This document shows positions 26,339 to 34,670 of a stretch of 64,000 nucleotides of DNA, one piece after another. The position numbers and the translations under genes were made by a program. The number at the start of each line of letters is the position of its first letter. The stretch's first letter is position 1. A model generated the notes under the pieces. The model was not told the DNA's origin, searched no databases, and was given only the letters and a program-made list of their open reading frames with translations. Source of the DNA: Lentisphaerota bacterium (lineage in GTDB: Bacteria; Verrucomicrobiota; Lentisphaeria; Victivallales; Victivallaceae); assembly GCA_015061745.1 (NCBI GenBank), contig SUWB01000001.1, forward strand, positions 124,001 through 188,000. The letters are read 5' to 3'.

Positions 26339-27604
26339 ATGTTAAAAAGAAGTCTACTGCTCTTATTTGTGCTGCTGACACTGCCGATTGCAGCAGCACC
26401 CAAGGGGAATTCCTCCCCCAAATTCGCTCCGCCGCCTATCGTTATGAATGTTTCTCAAGAGCGTCCGCAGGTGGCTGAAACGGGTGAATTCTCCTCACTG
26501 CCCATTGCCCTTTCTCAACAGTCTAAGGTTAAATTGTCTGCTTCAAGTGCAGCTGCATTGCTCACTGAAAAAGGCAAGCAGTTCAGTTGGAAGCCTTCGC
26601 CCCGCTTATCCAGTACCATCAGAAATGCAGACCTGACAGGAGCTGTCCTCTCTGCTGACGGGACCCTTGTTGTGATTTCAGAAAGGATCGGCGGAGAAGA
26701 AAAACCCAACTCCACCCGCTTCATTCTTTTCAATGTTCCCAACCGGACTATCGCAGGGGGCTTTGTCATCAAAGAAGCCCTTATTGATACGATTTCCTTT
26801 GTGCCCGGAAGTAAAACGGAGCTCATAGGTATCCGTCGCAGTTCAACTCATTTCGGCACCAAAGGGGCATTAGTCAGACTCAATCTCAGTCACAGAGAGA
26901 TTATGGACTATGTTGAATCTCCCGCCCGGGAATTCACTTCATACGCCTGGGGGGCAAACGGAAAAATTTTCTGTACAACAACTGATTCCGGAGAAATTCT
27001 GGCATACGATCCCGACAACCTGAGCGGCACTCCCAAAAGAATAAAAAGTCATTTAAGCTCACCTAAAGTATGTGCTGCAGGAAAAGATATGATCGCCTAC
27101 GGAACAGAAGGCATAGAAATACTCCGTAACGGTCAGGAAAATAAAAAAGAAACAGCAAATTTTTTCAAAGCACCGGAACGCTTCAGCTGCCTCAAAGCCA
27201 CAGTTGTCGATCCCCGGTTGCCGGCAGTAATTTTCTCAGGTAATTTTGAGGAGGATTGCTGGTACTTCATAGGCAATACCTGCAAAAAACTGAAGTCCCG
27301 TGTTTCCGGAGTACAGAGCTGGGACAGCCTCAACAAGCTGCTTTTTATTGAACTTGCGGCCAATGCCAAAGTTGCAATCTTTCAGATGCCGGAAGCAAGA
27401 GAAAATGCAAAACCCGCCGCCCCCAACCGTCTGAAACCCGCCAATCGCAATCACAGCTTTGCTTTATTGTCGGTTCCGGCACTTAAAAACAATATGGTCC
27501 AGATCGACAACCGGGGCAATGTTTTTCTGCTGGATTACAGCAAGATGGGACGTTGGAAAAAATATTCTGTTTACGTTGCGGATCAGGCCGGATTCCGCAA
27601 TTGA
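26339..27604 (+). CDS. Secreted protein with beta-propeller-like repeats, function unknown
   Basis: A 421-residue protein with a clear signal peptide (MLKRSLLLLFVLLTLPIAAAP). After a Pro-rich linker (about 22-60) the chain shows repeated blade-like segments such as LSADGTLVVISERI, ISFVPGSKTELIGIRR and YAWGANGKIFCTTTDSGEILAYD, the style of WD40/YVTN-type propellers. No catalytic motif seen. Periplasmic or secreted scaffold or binding role inferred. It lies 2 bp after the thioesterase gene and 44 bp before the FmdB gene. Confidence 0.7.
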   Translation: MLKRSLLLLFVLLTLPIAAAPKGNSSPKFAPPPIVMNVSQERPQVAETGEFSSLPIALSQQSKVKLSASSAAALLTEKGKQFSWKPSPRLSSTIRNADLTGAVLSADGTLVVISERIGGEEKPNSTRFILFNVPNRTIAGGFVIKEALIDTISFVPGSKTELIGIRRSSTHFGTKGALVRLNLSHREIMDYVESPAREFTSYAWGANGKIFCTTTDSGEILAYDPDNLSGTPKRIKSHLSSPKVCAAGKDMIAYGTEGIEILRNGQENKKETANFFKAPERFSCLKATVVDPRLPAVIFSGNFEEDCWYFIGNTCKKLKSRVSGVQSWDSLNKLLFIELAANAKVAIFQMPEARENAKPAAPNRLKPANRNHSFALLSVPALKNNMVQIDNRGNVFLLDYSKMGRWKKYSVYVADQAGFRN

Positions 27605-27648
27605 TCATACTCAAAAAAGATCGTTTGCAAACGACAGGGAAAAAAATT

Positions 27649-27885
27649 ATGCCTATTTTTAACTACAAATGCAACAAATGCGGCAAAGTTTTTGAGACTT
27701 TGCTTAAGAGCCGTTCCGCCCAGGCAGAATGTCCGGAATGCGGCAGTACCGAACTTACCCCTGCTCCCAACCGGATCAGCGTGGGCCACTCAACTTCCAA
27801 CACCTGCCCTGCTCAGGCAATGTGCCCCGGTGCTTCAGCCGGCGGCTGCGGCTGTGCAGGAGGATGCTGCGGACACAAGCACTGA
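27649..27885 (+). CDS. FmdB-type zinc-ribbon protein with metal-binding tail
   Basis: A 78-residue protein. The FmdB/CxxC-CxxC regulatory zinc ribbon is MPIFNYKCNKCGKVFE with AECPECGS (cysteines at 8, 11, 31 and 34 approximately). It is followed by a Cys/Gly/His-rich tail (GGCGCAGGCCGHKH) that could bind extra metal. AGGGA lies 8 bp before the ATG at 27649. The frame is open further upstream, but that part overlaps the previous gene. The family's role is not settled; it often sits near translation genes, as here before rsmA. Confidence 0.85.
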   Translation: MPIFNYKCNKCGKVFETLLKSRSAQAECPECGSTELTPAPNRISVGHSTSNTCPAQAMCPGASAGGCGCAGGCCGHKH

Positions 27886-27892
27886 AAAAAAT

Positions 27893-28723
27893 ATGAATAA
27901 ACAGGAACTTATGAAACAGCTGGAACGCTGCGGAATGCGTCCCGGCAGAGGATTGGGGCAGAACTTTCTGCTTGACAAAAATCTTCTTGAATGGATCGTC
28001 CGGAAGGCCGCACCCCAAAAGGATGAACATATCCTTGAAGTGGGCCCCGGTTTCGGAGCTTTGACTGAACTTCTCATTGCAACAGGAGCAAAGGTCACTG
28101 CAGTAGAATATGACCACCGGATCGCAGAACACCTGCGCAGCCGTTTTGCGGGGGCGGATAATTTGCGTCTGGTCGAAGCTGATGCCTGCAAAGTGGATTA
28201 CAGTGAACTTTTCCCGGACAACACCCCTTTCCGCTGTGTTGCCAATCTGCCTTATGCCATCAGCACGGTTTTCATTGCCAAGCTCTGCCAGCTTGACAAT
28301 GGTCCGTCGTCGATGCTTTTTATGCTTCAAAAGGAAATGGGTGAACGCTTGGCCTCACCGTGCAACTGTAAATCCTACGGAGCATTGACGGTCACGACCC
28401 AAAGCATCTATGATGTGGTTCTCGAAAAAATCGTTCCGCCGGAAGTTTTTTATCCGCCGCCGGAAGTGGATTCTGCGCTTGTTTCCTTTGCCCGGCACGA
28501 TAAATATGCTCTTGACAGTGAAGCTAAAAAACATCTTTCCACAATGGTGCGGCTTCTTTTCAATCAGCGGCGCAAGCAAATGGGGAAAGTTCTCTGCAAC
28601 GGCTACCCCAAAGAAAAGGTACAAAGTGTCCTTGCCGCAATGGATATCCCCGCCACGGAACGCCCCGACAAGGTCCCGGTGGAAAAACTTGTAAAAATGA
28701 GCGAACTTTTTTATCAGAAGTAA
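27893..28723 (+). CDS. rsmA: 16S rRNA (adenine1518-N6/adenine1519-N6)-dimethyltransferase
   Basis: A 276-residue S-adenosylmethionine enzyme (KsgA) that dimethylates two adjacent adenines in helix 45 of 16S rRNA. Visible are GLGQNFLLDKNLLEWIV near the N-terminus, the SAM-binding EVGPGFGALTE (about residues 46-56) and the catalytic NLPYAIST (about 115-122). The open frame extends upstream to 27692, but that extension is the FmdB gene read in another frame; ATG 27893 gives the standard length. It starts 7 bp after the FmdB stop, and a terminator follows. Confidence 0.95.
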   Translation: MNKQELMKQLERCGMRPGRGLGQNFLLDKNLLEWIVRKAAPQKDEHILEVGPGFGALTELLIATGAKVTAVEYDHRIAEHLRSRFAGADNLRLVEADACKVDYSELFPDNTPFRCVANLPYAISTVFIAKLCQLDNGPSSMLFMLQKEMGERLASPCNCKSYGALTVTTQSIYDVVLEKIVPPEVFYPPPEVDSALVSFARHDKYALDSEAKKHLSTMVRLLFNQRRKQMGKVLCNGYPKEKVQSVLAAMDIPATERPDKVPVEKLVKMSELFYQK

Positions 28724-28743
28724 TCGTGCTTTTAAGCAAAAAT

Positions 28744-28780
28744 GCACTGTCCGGCAAAAAACGGACAGTGCGTTTTTTAT
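28744..28780. terminator. Bidirectional terminator between rsmA and the restriction gene
   Basis: Ten-bp stem GCACTGTCCG (28744-28753) with CGGACAGTGC (28762-28771), loop GCAAAAAA, T tract right and A tract left. It ends rsmA transcripts and, on the other strand, the restriction-modification operon. Confidence 0.9.
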
Positions 28781-28849
28781 TCTTTCCGGCACTCTCTCTG
28801 CTGCAAGAATAATCAACTTTTTCTTTTACATAAAGAGGAGTAACGCAAA

Positions 28850-29536
28850 TTAAGATTTATTTTCCTCACCGTACAGTTCGGAAAGAATATCCTCTGCTGT
28901 GCGAGTTGAAGCTTCAATACACAGTTTTTTTATTGTACGCTTTCGATATTCGACAGGATCATACTGATAACAGCCAACACACCCGATTTTTTCATCATAA
29001 TGCTCATCTCCCTCGTAAAATGCATAGGGATTTCCGGCAATATTCTTAGCATTCCAACGCAAGTTTGTTTCCTTGCATCTCTTGCAAATTTGCCGCTTTG
29101 CATCGTTGGCAGCCTTGCACAGCGGCTGAAAATCCGCCGAACGCTGCTCGGCAGGATTTGAAACCCGCGGATCATTTTTCCTGCCGTCTTTGTGATCGAC
29201 TTCGATTTGAGTATTGACACTGGATCCCTGCACGCCAAGCATAACGCAGTTGCGTTCTCTTATATCCCTAGCGATATCCGGCCTGATTGTCTGAGAAAAT
29301 CCATTTTGCTCATTAAATCCATTCAAGCGGATTGCTATAATTCCTTGCCCCTTTCGTTGTCGTTGAACCTCAATTACATATTGTTTTTCCAATGCACTGC
29401 CCTTACGCCCCCAACTGAAACCGTTTCCGAGCTTCAACGCCGCATATTCTCCGCTAAACTCTGAAACATCGACCCAACGGCTGATTCCTTGGCTGTCAGG
29501 CTTTGCAAGTTCAATAAAAAGTTCTTTCTTTGACAT
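28850..29536 (-). CDS. HNH (beta-beta-alpha-Me) type II restriction endonuclease, NlaIII/IceA-like
   Basis: A 228-residue protein. The HNH core shows VDHKDGRKND (Asp114-His115, Asn121) and QPLCKAANDAKRQ (Asn144). It is followed by two zinc-type pairs, CKRC (151/154) and CVGC (186/189). N-terminal LAKPDSQGISRWV and LKLGNGFSW together with the length recall NlaIII and H. pylori IceA1 (PF05315), which cleave CATG. This is from memory and not a database result. The start is ATG 29536: GGAGA lies 7 bp upstream, while an upstream ATG at 29566 would overlap the methyltransferase. The gene begins 2 bp after the methyltransferase stop, so the two are cotranscribed with the methyltransferase first. Nuclease call likely; CATG specificity inferred. 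Confidence 0.75.
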   Translation of the reverse strand: MSKKELFIELAKPDSQGISRWVDVSEFSGEYAALKLGNGFSWGRKGSALEKQYVIEVQRQRKGQGIIAIRLNGFNEQNGFSQTIRPDIARDIRERNCVMLGVQGSSVNTQIEVDHKDGRKNDPRVSNPAEQRSADFQPLCKAANDAKRQICKRCKETNLRWNAKNIAGNPYAFYEGDEHYDEKIGCVGCYQYDPVEYRKRTIKKLCIEASTRTAEDILSELYGEENKS

Positions 29537-29538
29537 AA

Positions 29539-30810
29539 TTATTTCTCCAATTCTTCTGCAGAACAACGAATCGCCAAACCGATCGCTTTTCCCAAGTATG
29601 GCGGAACAGCATTACCGATTTGCACCAACTGCTTATTTTTCTTACCCATAAAAATAAAATCATCAGGGAAGGACTGTAATCTTGCCATCTCCCGTGCAGT
29701 GAGTACACGCGGCAAACGGGGATGGATATTCACTCCCCCATGATTTTCTTTTATCGTACAAGACGGTGCATTCCATGGGCACTTTTTCCATGCGTCTGAA
29801 TACCCCTTATACAAACTTTCCCCCTCTTTCAATTGCTGCATCCGTTCGACCATATCCGGACGATGTTTGGTGGGCTGGTGATTGAATCCTTCATCCTCAG
29901 GATGTGTCATAAGATCAGCAATTGCCTCCCCGGTTGTAATATACGCTTCAGGCAAAAGGATCGGCTGAGGATGATAATTCTTTTTTCCGATGCGGTTACC
30001 GATAAATATGACCCTTTCCCGGGTCTGCGGGGTATAGTAATCTGCCGCACAAAGAGTTGTAACGTTGATGGAATAACCGATTTTTTTGAAATCCGCTATA
30101 ATCTTTTGCTCAACAGCTCCATTGAGCATACTGCGAAGACCTTTGACATTTTCACATAAAACAAAGTCCGGCTGCAGATTTTGTACTATCTCAATCAATT
30201 CCAGATACAATGAGTTACGGGGATCATCAACAATGCGGTTCCCTGCCATACTGAATCCCTGACAGGGAAATCCTCCTGCAACGACATTCAAATTTCTGCC
30301 GTTCAATTGAGCTTGAACTGTATCATAAAACTTTTGCTTATTTTCTGCAAGTTTTATGTCTCCGTTAATAAACGGATGCTCAAAATTTCTTTCATATGTC
30401 ATTCCGGCTTCATCAAACCAATCCAATCCGCAGATACCGGATAAACCGGCCATTTCCAATCCTTTGCTCAACCCTCCGGCTCCACAAAACAAATCCACAT
30501 AGGTCAACGAGGATTTTCCGGGATTTTCCCAATATTTACTGATATCCACCCAATTGACATCATCAACTTTTCGTACCTGAGAGCGTTTACTTTTTGAGGG
30601 CAGTATCGGCTCTCCGAAAAGATCATATTCAATATCTTCAAGTTCAACATCCAAAGAAAAATTTTCCAATGCCTTTCGGGAAATAGAATAACTGGAACCA
30701 TTTTTCACTGCAGCAAGCACGCCACTGGCGACAAATCGGCGCACAGCTTTTTGACTCAAATCAAGCTGTTCAGCCACTTCTGCAATGGAGTAAAATTCAT
30801 TCTGTTCCAT
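29539..30810 (-). CDS. DNA (cytosine-5)-methyltransferase with N-terminal HTH domain
   Basis: A 423-residue C5 methyltransferase with the motifs in order: motif I VDLFCGAGGLSKG (105-117), catalytic GFPCQGFS (Cys183), ENVKG (220-224), PQTRERVIF (261-269), a short target-recognition region (about 275-365), and LTAREMARLQSFP and QIGNAVPP (370-404). Residues 1-55 (SIAEVAEQLDLSQKAVRRFVASG) form a MerR/excisionase-like helix-turn-helix, a possible autoregulator. It protects DNA against the nuclease encoded next. Oddity: three of the four CATG sites seen in the whole window lie in its recognition-region codons (Ala340-Trp, Pro345-Trp, His357-Gly), unlike host-type genes. This suggests recent acquisition. 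M.NlaIII is an N6-adenine enzyme, so this pairing differs from it. Confidence 0.95.
   Translation of the reverse strand: MEQNEFYSIAEVAEQLDLSQKAVRRFVASGVLAAVKNGSSYSISRKALENFSLDVELEDIEYDLFGEPILPSKSKRSQVRKVDDVNWVDISKYWENPGKSSLTYVDLFCGAGGLSKGLEMAGLSGICGLDWFDEAGMTYERNFEHPFINGDIKLAENKQKFYDTVQAQLNGRNLNVVAGGFPCQGFSMAGNRIVDDPRNSLYLELIEIVQNLQPDFVLCENVKGLRSMLNGAVEQKIIADFKKIGYSINVTTLCAADYYTPQTRERVIFIGNRIGKKNYHPQPILLPEAYITTGEAIADLMTHPEDEGFNHQPTKHRPDMVERMQQLKEGESLYKGYSDAWKKCPWNAPSCTIKENHGGVNIHPRLPRVLTAREMARLQSFPDDFIFMGKKNKQLVQIGNAVPPYLGKAIGLAIRCSAEELEK
29739..29792. other. Cluster of three CATG sites in a window otherwise almost free of them
   Basis: CATG at 29739-29742, 29774-29777 and 29789-29792, all inside the methyltransferase gene and about 200-260 bp upstream of the nuclease start on the minus strand. 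The only other copy seen is at 49218-49221 in gap. Confidence 0.9.
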
Positions 30811-30843
30811 AACCGCCCCTTATATTGAGATGCTTTTTCCGGT

Positions 30844-30872
30844 AATATATCATTGGCAACCTATCTTTTCAA
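30844..30872 (-). promoter_or_regulatory. Promoter of the restriction-modification operon
   Basis: On the minus strand TTGAAA (30872-30867), 17-bp spacer, TATATT (30849-30844); the methyltransferase starts about 34 bp downstream. It has the same form as host promoters. Confidence 0.75.
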
Positions 30873-30917
30873 GGTTTTTTTCAAAAGTTTTCACAAAATA
30901 TCATCAGGGAAAAATTG

Positions 30918-32093
30918 TCAGACAAAACTTTTGACAAAGCGGATTTCAAGTTCAATATCCTCTTTGAAAACCTGCATTTTTTCCAGAAGTTTTGCCTTTG
31001 TTGCTTCTTCTGAAACCTTGTACCTGTGGGGAATAAGCAAATGGAAATCAAGTTTTCGGACTGTTCCATCGTCATCTTTGTCCAGCCTGAAATCATATAC
31101 TTTCATTTCAGAATCAAATCCGGCCACCGTATTTTCCAAACGGCTCCGCCAGTAAATGATCTCCGGATTGTTCTTGTCGTGAGGATCTCCGTGCAAAAGC
31201 AAATGTACCGAGTGCTCCCGGGCAACACGGATTTCGGCCTGCTCAAGTATATCGTGGCCGGAGGCCCTGTCTCCTTCACAGGAAATTTCCGCGTGAGCAG
31301 TGACAAAATAGGAATTCTCACCATAATTGTGTACGATAATATCGTGCACACCATCGATCCCGGGACACAGCAATATGGTTTGCTTGATCTTTTCCACCAA
31401 ATCCCTGTCCGGAGATTCCCCCAGAAGTTTGCTGACAGTATCCTTGAGGACATTCCCTCCTGCCCACAGAATCATCAATGCAACAACGATCCCGGCACAG
31501 CCGTCCACTGGAAATGTTGTGTAACGGGACGCAATAAGAGAACCGACAACGATCAATGTCCCCAGACAATCACTCAAACTGTCATAGGCGGCAGCTTTCA
31601 CAACACCTGAATTGATAAGAGTACTTACCCGGCTGTAAAAGAAAAACATCCAACACTTGACTCCTATGGTCGCACTCAGAATGATGATCGTCACTATATC
31701 TGCCCGGAATGAAGAAGGCTGAAAAAGCGAAACAAGTGAATCTTTGAGAAAACTCAACCCCAACACCATAACCAGCAAAGCAACAATGACTCCCGCCACA
31801 TATTCAGTTCTGCCGTGTCCGAAAGGGTGCTCTGCATCAGGAGGCTGAGCAGCAAGATGAAATCCGGCAATGGTAATAATGCCGGAACCCGCATCTGAAA
31901 GATTGTTCAAAGCCTCTGCCGCAACAGCAATACTGCCCGATGTTACAGCAAGAACGATCTTGACCACGATCAGCAGCACATTACATACGATCCCGGTCAT
32001 ACCGCTGACGATGCCGCAACGTACACGGGTCCGGGCATCCAGATTCCCGTCAAATTTCCCCAGAGAGAGTTTGAGTATAAGAGAAGTAAGCAT
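30918..32093 (-). CDS. Cation diffusion facilitator (CDF) family metal transporter
   Basis: A 391-residue inner-membrane protein with about five to six transmembrane helices in the first 215 residues and a cytoplasmic C-terminal domain of about 170 residues. The metal site is shown by LNNLSDAGSG (helix 2, Asp) and HPFGHGRTEY, with a later segment (AAYDSLSDCLG) giving the second acidic pair. The family exports Zn2+, Mn2+, Fe2+ or Cd2+ in exchange for protons. The C-terminal domain has histidines typical of the metal-sensing part (IIVHNYGENSYFVTAHAEI). A weak ribosome-binding site precedes the ATG. The metal is not predictable here. Confidence 0.92.
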   Translation of the reverse strand: MLTSLILKLSLGKFDGNLDARTRVRCGIVSGMTGIVCNVLLIVVKIVLAVTSGSIAVAAEALNNLSDAGSGIITIAGFHLAAQPPDAEHPFGHGRTEYVAGVIVALLVMVLGLSFLKDSLVSLFQPSSFRADIVTIIILSATIGVKCWMFFFYSRVSTLINSGVVKAAAYDSLSDCLGTLIVVGSLIASRYTTFPVDGCAGIVVALMILWAGGNVLKDTVSKLLGESPDRDLVEKIKQTILLCPGIDGVHDIIVHNYGENSYFVTAHAEISCEGDRASGHDILEQAEIRVAREHSVHLLLHGDPHDKNNPEIIYWRSRLENTVAGFDSEMKVYDFRLDKDDDGTVRKLDFHLLIPHRYKVSEEATKAKLLEKMQVFKEDIELEIRFVKSFV

Positions 32094-32181
32094 TTGTCAC
32101 ATATCTTTCTCTGTACATTTTTTAAGCAATATCTTTCTGAAATGCTCTTGCTGTTCCGGAATTTTCCGATAGGGTCAATTT

Positions 32182-33486
32182 TTATTTGCCGTCAAGCATA
32201 TTCATTTTTTTGCCGACTACAAATGTTCCGATATTATCTCCCGCCACATTGCAGGCTGTTTCAACCATATCCAGCAATGGATTGATCCCCAATGCCAGAG
32301 CCACGATGGTGGCCGTTTGGGGAGCTGTAAGATTAATAGCGTCAAGCACCAGAAACAAAAGGAAAATACTCCCTCCGGGAACGCCGCCGGCCCCCACAGA
32401 AGCAAATACCACACTTAACACCAGCAGAAAGATTTGAGTCACTGTCAGATCAAAACCGAACATATTGGCTGCAAGTACCGCAAAAACCGGCAGATGAATA
32501 CACACTCCGTCCATATTAACGGTCGCTCCGAGAGATAATGTAAAACTTGACAACTCTTTGCGGACACGGAATTTTTCTTCCACAGTCCGCAACGAAACCG
32601 GCAAGGTCGCAGCACTGGAACGGGTCACAAACGCTGTCAGGATCGGCTCTCTCAAAGCCCAGACAACAGGATAAGGATTTACCCGGCAAAGAGCCCAAAT
32701 CATCAGCGGATAGCAAACTCCGATCATCAGGAGGACTCCCAGGATCACGCATCCGGCAACCTGCAGATAAGATTGAAAAAGCGTGATTCCGTATGCAGCA
32801 AAACTGCAGGCAGTCAACGCAAAAATACCCACCGGGAAATAAGCCATTATCCATTCGATCATCTTAAAAATGGCATATTGGCATCCTTGACACACTTCAA
32901 GCATCGTTTCCAAAGCCTTTTTCACTTTTTCATCTTTGGTGGTATCAAGCACGATCCTCGCCGCCAACCCGAAAAGAATGGCAAAAACGATCACCGCAAG
33001 AAAGTTGCCCTCAGCAAGAGCCTTGAAAGGATTGCTGAATAAACTGTACAGCAAATTAACCAACGCATTGCCCCCGTCCGCAGAAGCCACTTTCATTGAT
33101 TCAACCTGCTTCATCATACCGGAAGCCATTTTTTCAGCAGACTGGAGTGTCGGATTTAAGATGATTGCAACGACAGTTCCAAAAATTGCCGCATAAAGAG
33201 ATGTGAAAAAATACCAGCCGCAAACCCCAAGCCCCATTTTTCCGAAAGACTTTGCCGGCATCGTCGCAGCACCGCACACCAAGGAAAAAAAGATTATGGG
33301 AATGACGATCATTTTAAGCATATTGACCAGAACATTGCCGAAAGGAGATATGACAGCAATGATCTTATCAAGCATTGCACTGTGACTCAATCCGAATTGA
33401 TACAGGGCAAGTCCGGCAAGACATCCCAAGATAAATCCTGCAAGGTTCAAGTAGATCAAAGGAATTTTACGACCAAAGAGTTTCAT
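32182..33486 (-). CDS. Dicarboxylate/amino acid:cation symporter (DAACS family)
   Basis: A 434-residue inner-membrane transporter of the GltP/GltT/DctA type with about eight helices and two re-entrant loops. Signatures are the serine-rich hairpin loop TRSSAATLPVSL (about residues 290-301), NMDGVCIHLPVFAV (NMDG motif) and GVPGGSIFL in the second hairpin. It takes up acidic amino acids or C4-dicarboxylates with Na+ or H+. It has its own promoter and is separated from the CDF gene by 88 bp. Confidence 0.94.
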   Translation of the reverse strand: MKLFGRKIPLIYLNLAGFILGCLAGLALYQFGLSHSAMLDKIIAVISPFGNVLVNMLKMIVIPIIFFSLVCGAATMPAKSFGKMGLGVCGWYFFTSLYAAIFGTVVAIILNPTLQSAEKMASGMMKQVESMKVASADGGNALVNLLYSLFSNPFKALAEGNFLAVIVFAILFGLAARIVLDTTKDEKVKKALETMLEVCQGCQYAIFKMIEWIMAYFPVGIFALTACSFAAYGITLFQSYLQVAGCVILGVLLMIGVCYPLMIWALCRVNPYPVVWALREPILTAFVTRSSAATLPVSLRTVEEKFRVRKELSSFTLSLGATVNMDGVCIHLPVFAVLAANMFGFDLTVTQIFLLVLSVVFASVGAGGVPGGSIFLLFLVLDAINLTAPQTATIVALALGINPLLDMVETACNVAGDNIGTFVVGKKMNMLDGK

Positions 33487-33526
33487 TTTCCCACTTCTTT
33501 CTGTTATTTTAAAATTACGTGCGTAT

Positions 33527-33555
33527 AATATACATCAAGGCACACCGCATTGCAA
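33527..33555 (-). promoter_or_regulatory. Promoter of the dicarboxylate symporter gene
   Basis: On the minus strand TTGCAA (33555-33550), 17-bp spacer, TATATT (33532-33527), 41 bp before the start codon. Confidence 0.8.
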
Positions 33556-33681
33556 TTCAAAAACAGTGAAAAGCAGCAGGATATTCTTCCCGGTTCAAAG
33601 TGTTCCCGTACCTGCAATCTTTTTTTGTGCTTCAAGTTCAGAAGAAAGACGTCCCCCCCCTTCCGGCAGTAATGCTCTTTT

Positions 33682-34563
33682 TTATTCTTTCCATTCCATA
33701 CGGATATTGTAATATTGTTCCCAGTCACCGCCATAGCTGGGCAGCAGCTCAAGAATATATCCGGAACCGGGAATTTTTGCGGCTTCCGGAAAATATTTTT
33801 TGATTTTCGTTTTGACAACTTCTCCCCGGGGCGCATCTGTAACCAGATCAACGATATCATAAGAAGTTGCTTCTTTTATGGTATCACTCCAGCTTTTTGG
33901 CAGCCGGGTCCCTGAATGCCAGCCTGATTTGTTATAAACGGTAAATGTGGCAATCCCGTTGTTGAGTTTGAAATTCCGTATGGCATAAGAGCCGATGAAC
34001 CATTCTACTTCCCCCAGTTCTCCGGTTGCGGTTTTGCTTCCGGTGAAAGACCAGCCGCTGGGAATCTGACCAGTTTTGAAATAGGCAGCTTTCACCTCTT
34101 TCATACTGAAAGATTCTGCGATATCTTTGGATTCCGGTGAATCAACAGGAAAATGTATGGGATTAAGTCCCTTTTCAAAGAACCACATCCACGTCATCTT
34201 GAGCCAATTGGCTTTATTGTCCGTATTCCGGGGCGGCTTCGGAATCTTGTAACGGTAGACATTGATGATTTTCTGGATAATCGTGTCGTAATTTCCGCCT
34301 GCAAATGCCGGAGTGCGTTTGGTCTCTGCAAACTCAATGGGGATCATCGCAGTTTGGGCTTCATCAGCCGTTGCTGCCCGCCAGCGGCAGCGGCAATTCG
34401 GATGCAGCGGCAAAACAGGTTTTGCCGGGTCATCATCACTGAAAACTTTGCCGTCAAAACTGCTGCACCGCTCGCAGGTCGAACTGCTTTTTTCTGAAAT
34501 AAAACGCCAATACGCTGTTGCTGTTGTTTCAGCGATCCTGCCTGTGATCAGATCAATATTCAT
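33682..34563 (-). CDS. MuF-like (phage minor head protein-type) orphan protein with unknown C-terminal domain
   Basis: A 293-residue protein without signal peptide. Residues 1-62 match the end of the MuF/SPP1 gp7 phage head-morphogenesis domain: a helix, then Cys30-x2-Cys33, DGK, and PLHPNCRCRW (His54, Cys57, Cys59). In phage portals-associated proteins this sits at the C-terminus of the domain; here it is at the N-terminus, followed by about 230 residues of unrecognised sequence (WFIGSYAIRNFKLNNGIATFTVYN and a Trp/Tyr-rich end). No other phage gene is nearby. It may be a phage remnant or a MuF-linked effector of the polymorphic-toxin type; both are inference. No good promoter was found upstream. 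Confidence 0.65.
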   Translation of the reverse strand: MNIDLITGRIAETTATAYWRFISEKSSSTCERCSSFDGKVFSDDDPAKPVLPLHPNCRCRWRAATADEAQTAMIPIEFAETKRTPAFAGGNYDTIIQKIINVYRYKIPKPPRNTDNKANWLKMTWMWFFEKGLNPIHFPVDSPESKDIAESFSMKEVKAAYFKTGQIPSGWSFTGSKTATGELGEVEWFIGSYAIRNFKLNNGIATFTVYNKSGWHSGTRLPKSWSDTIKEATSYDIVDLVTDAPRGEVVKTKIKKYFPEAAKIPGSGYILELLPSYGGDWEQYYNIRMEWKE

Positions 34564-34670
34564 CTTTTTTTCCTTTCACTGTTGTTTCAGGAGGAACACG
34601 ATCCCTCCTTCCACAATACAAAGTTTTTGTCAGGAAAAAAATTTCAAAAAAGAATATTGAAACAGAAAAA

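Noticed and set aside
29537-29566. Upstream start for the nuclease giving ten extra residues
   Set aside because: It would overlap the methyltransferase 3' end and lacks a ribosome-binding site, while ATG 29536 has GGAGA 7 bp upstream.
28850-34563. Restriction-modification pair and MuF gene as parts of one prophage
   Set aside because: Between them lie ordinary transporter genes with host-type promoters and no integrase, terminase, portal, tail or lysis gene, and no attachment repeats were recognised.
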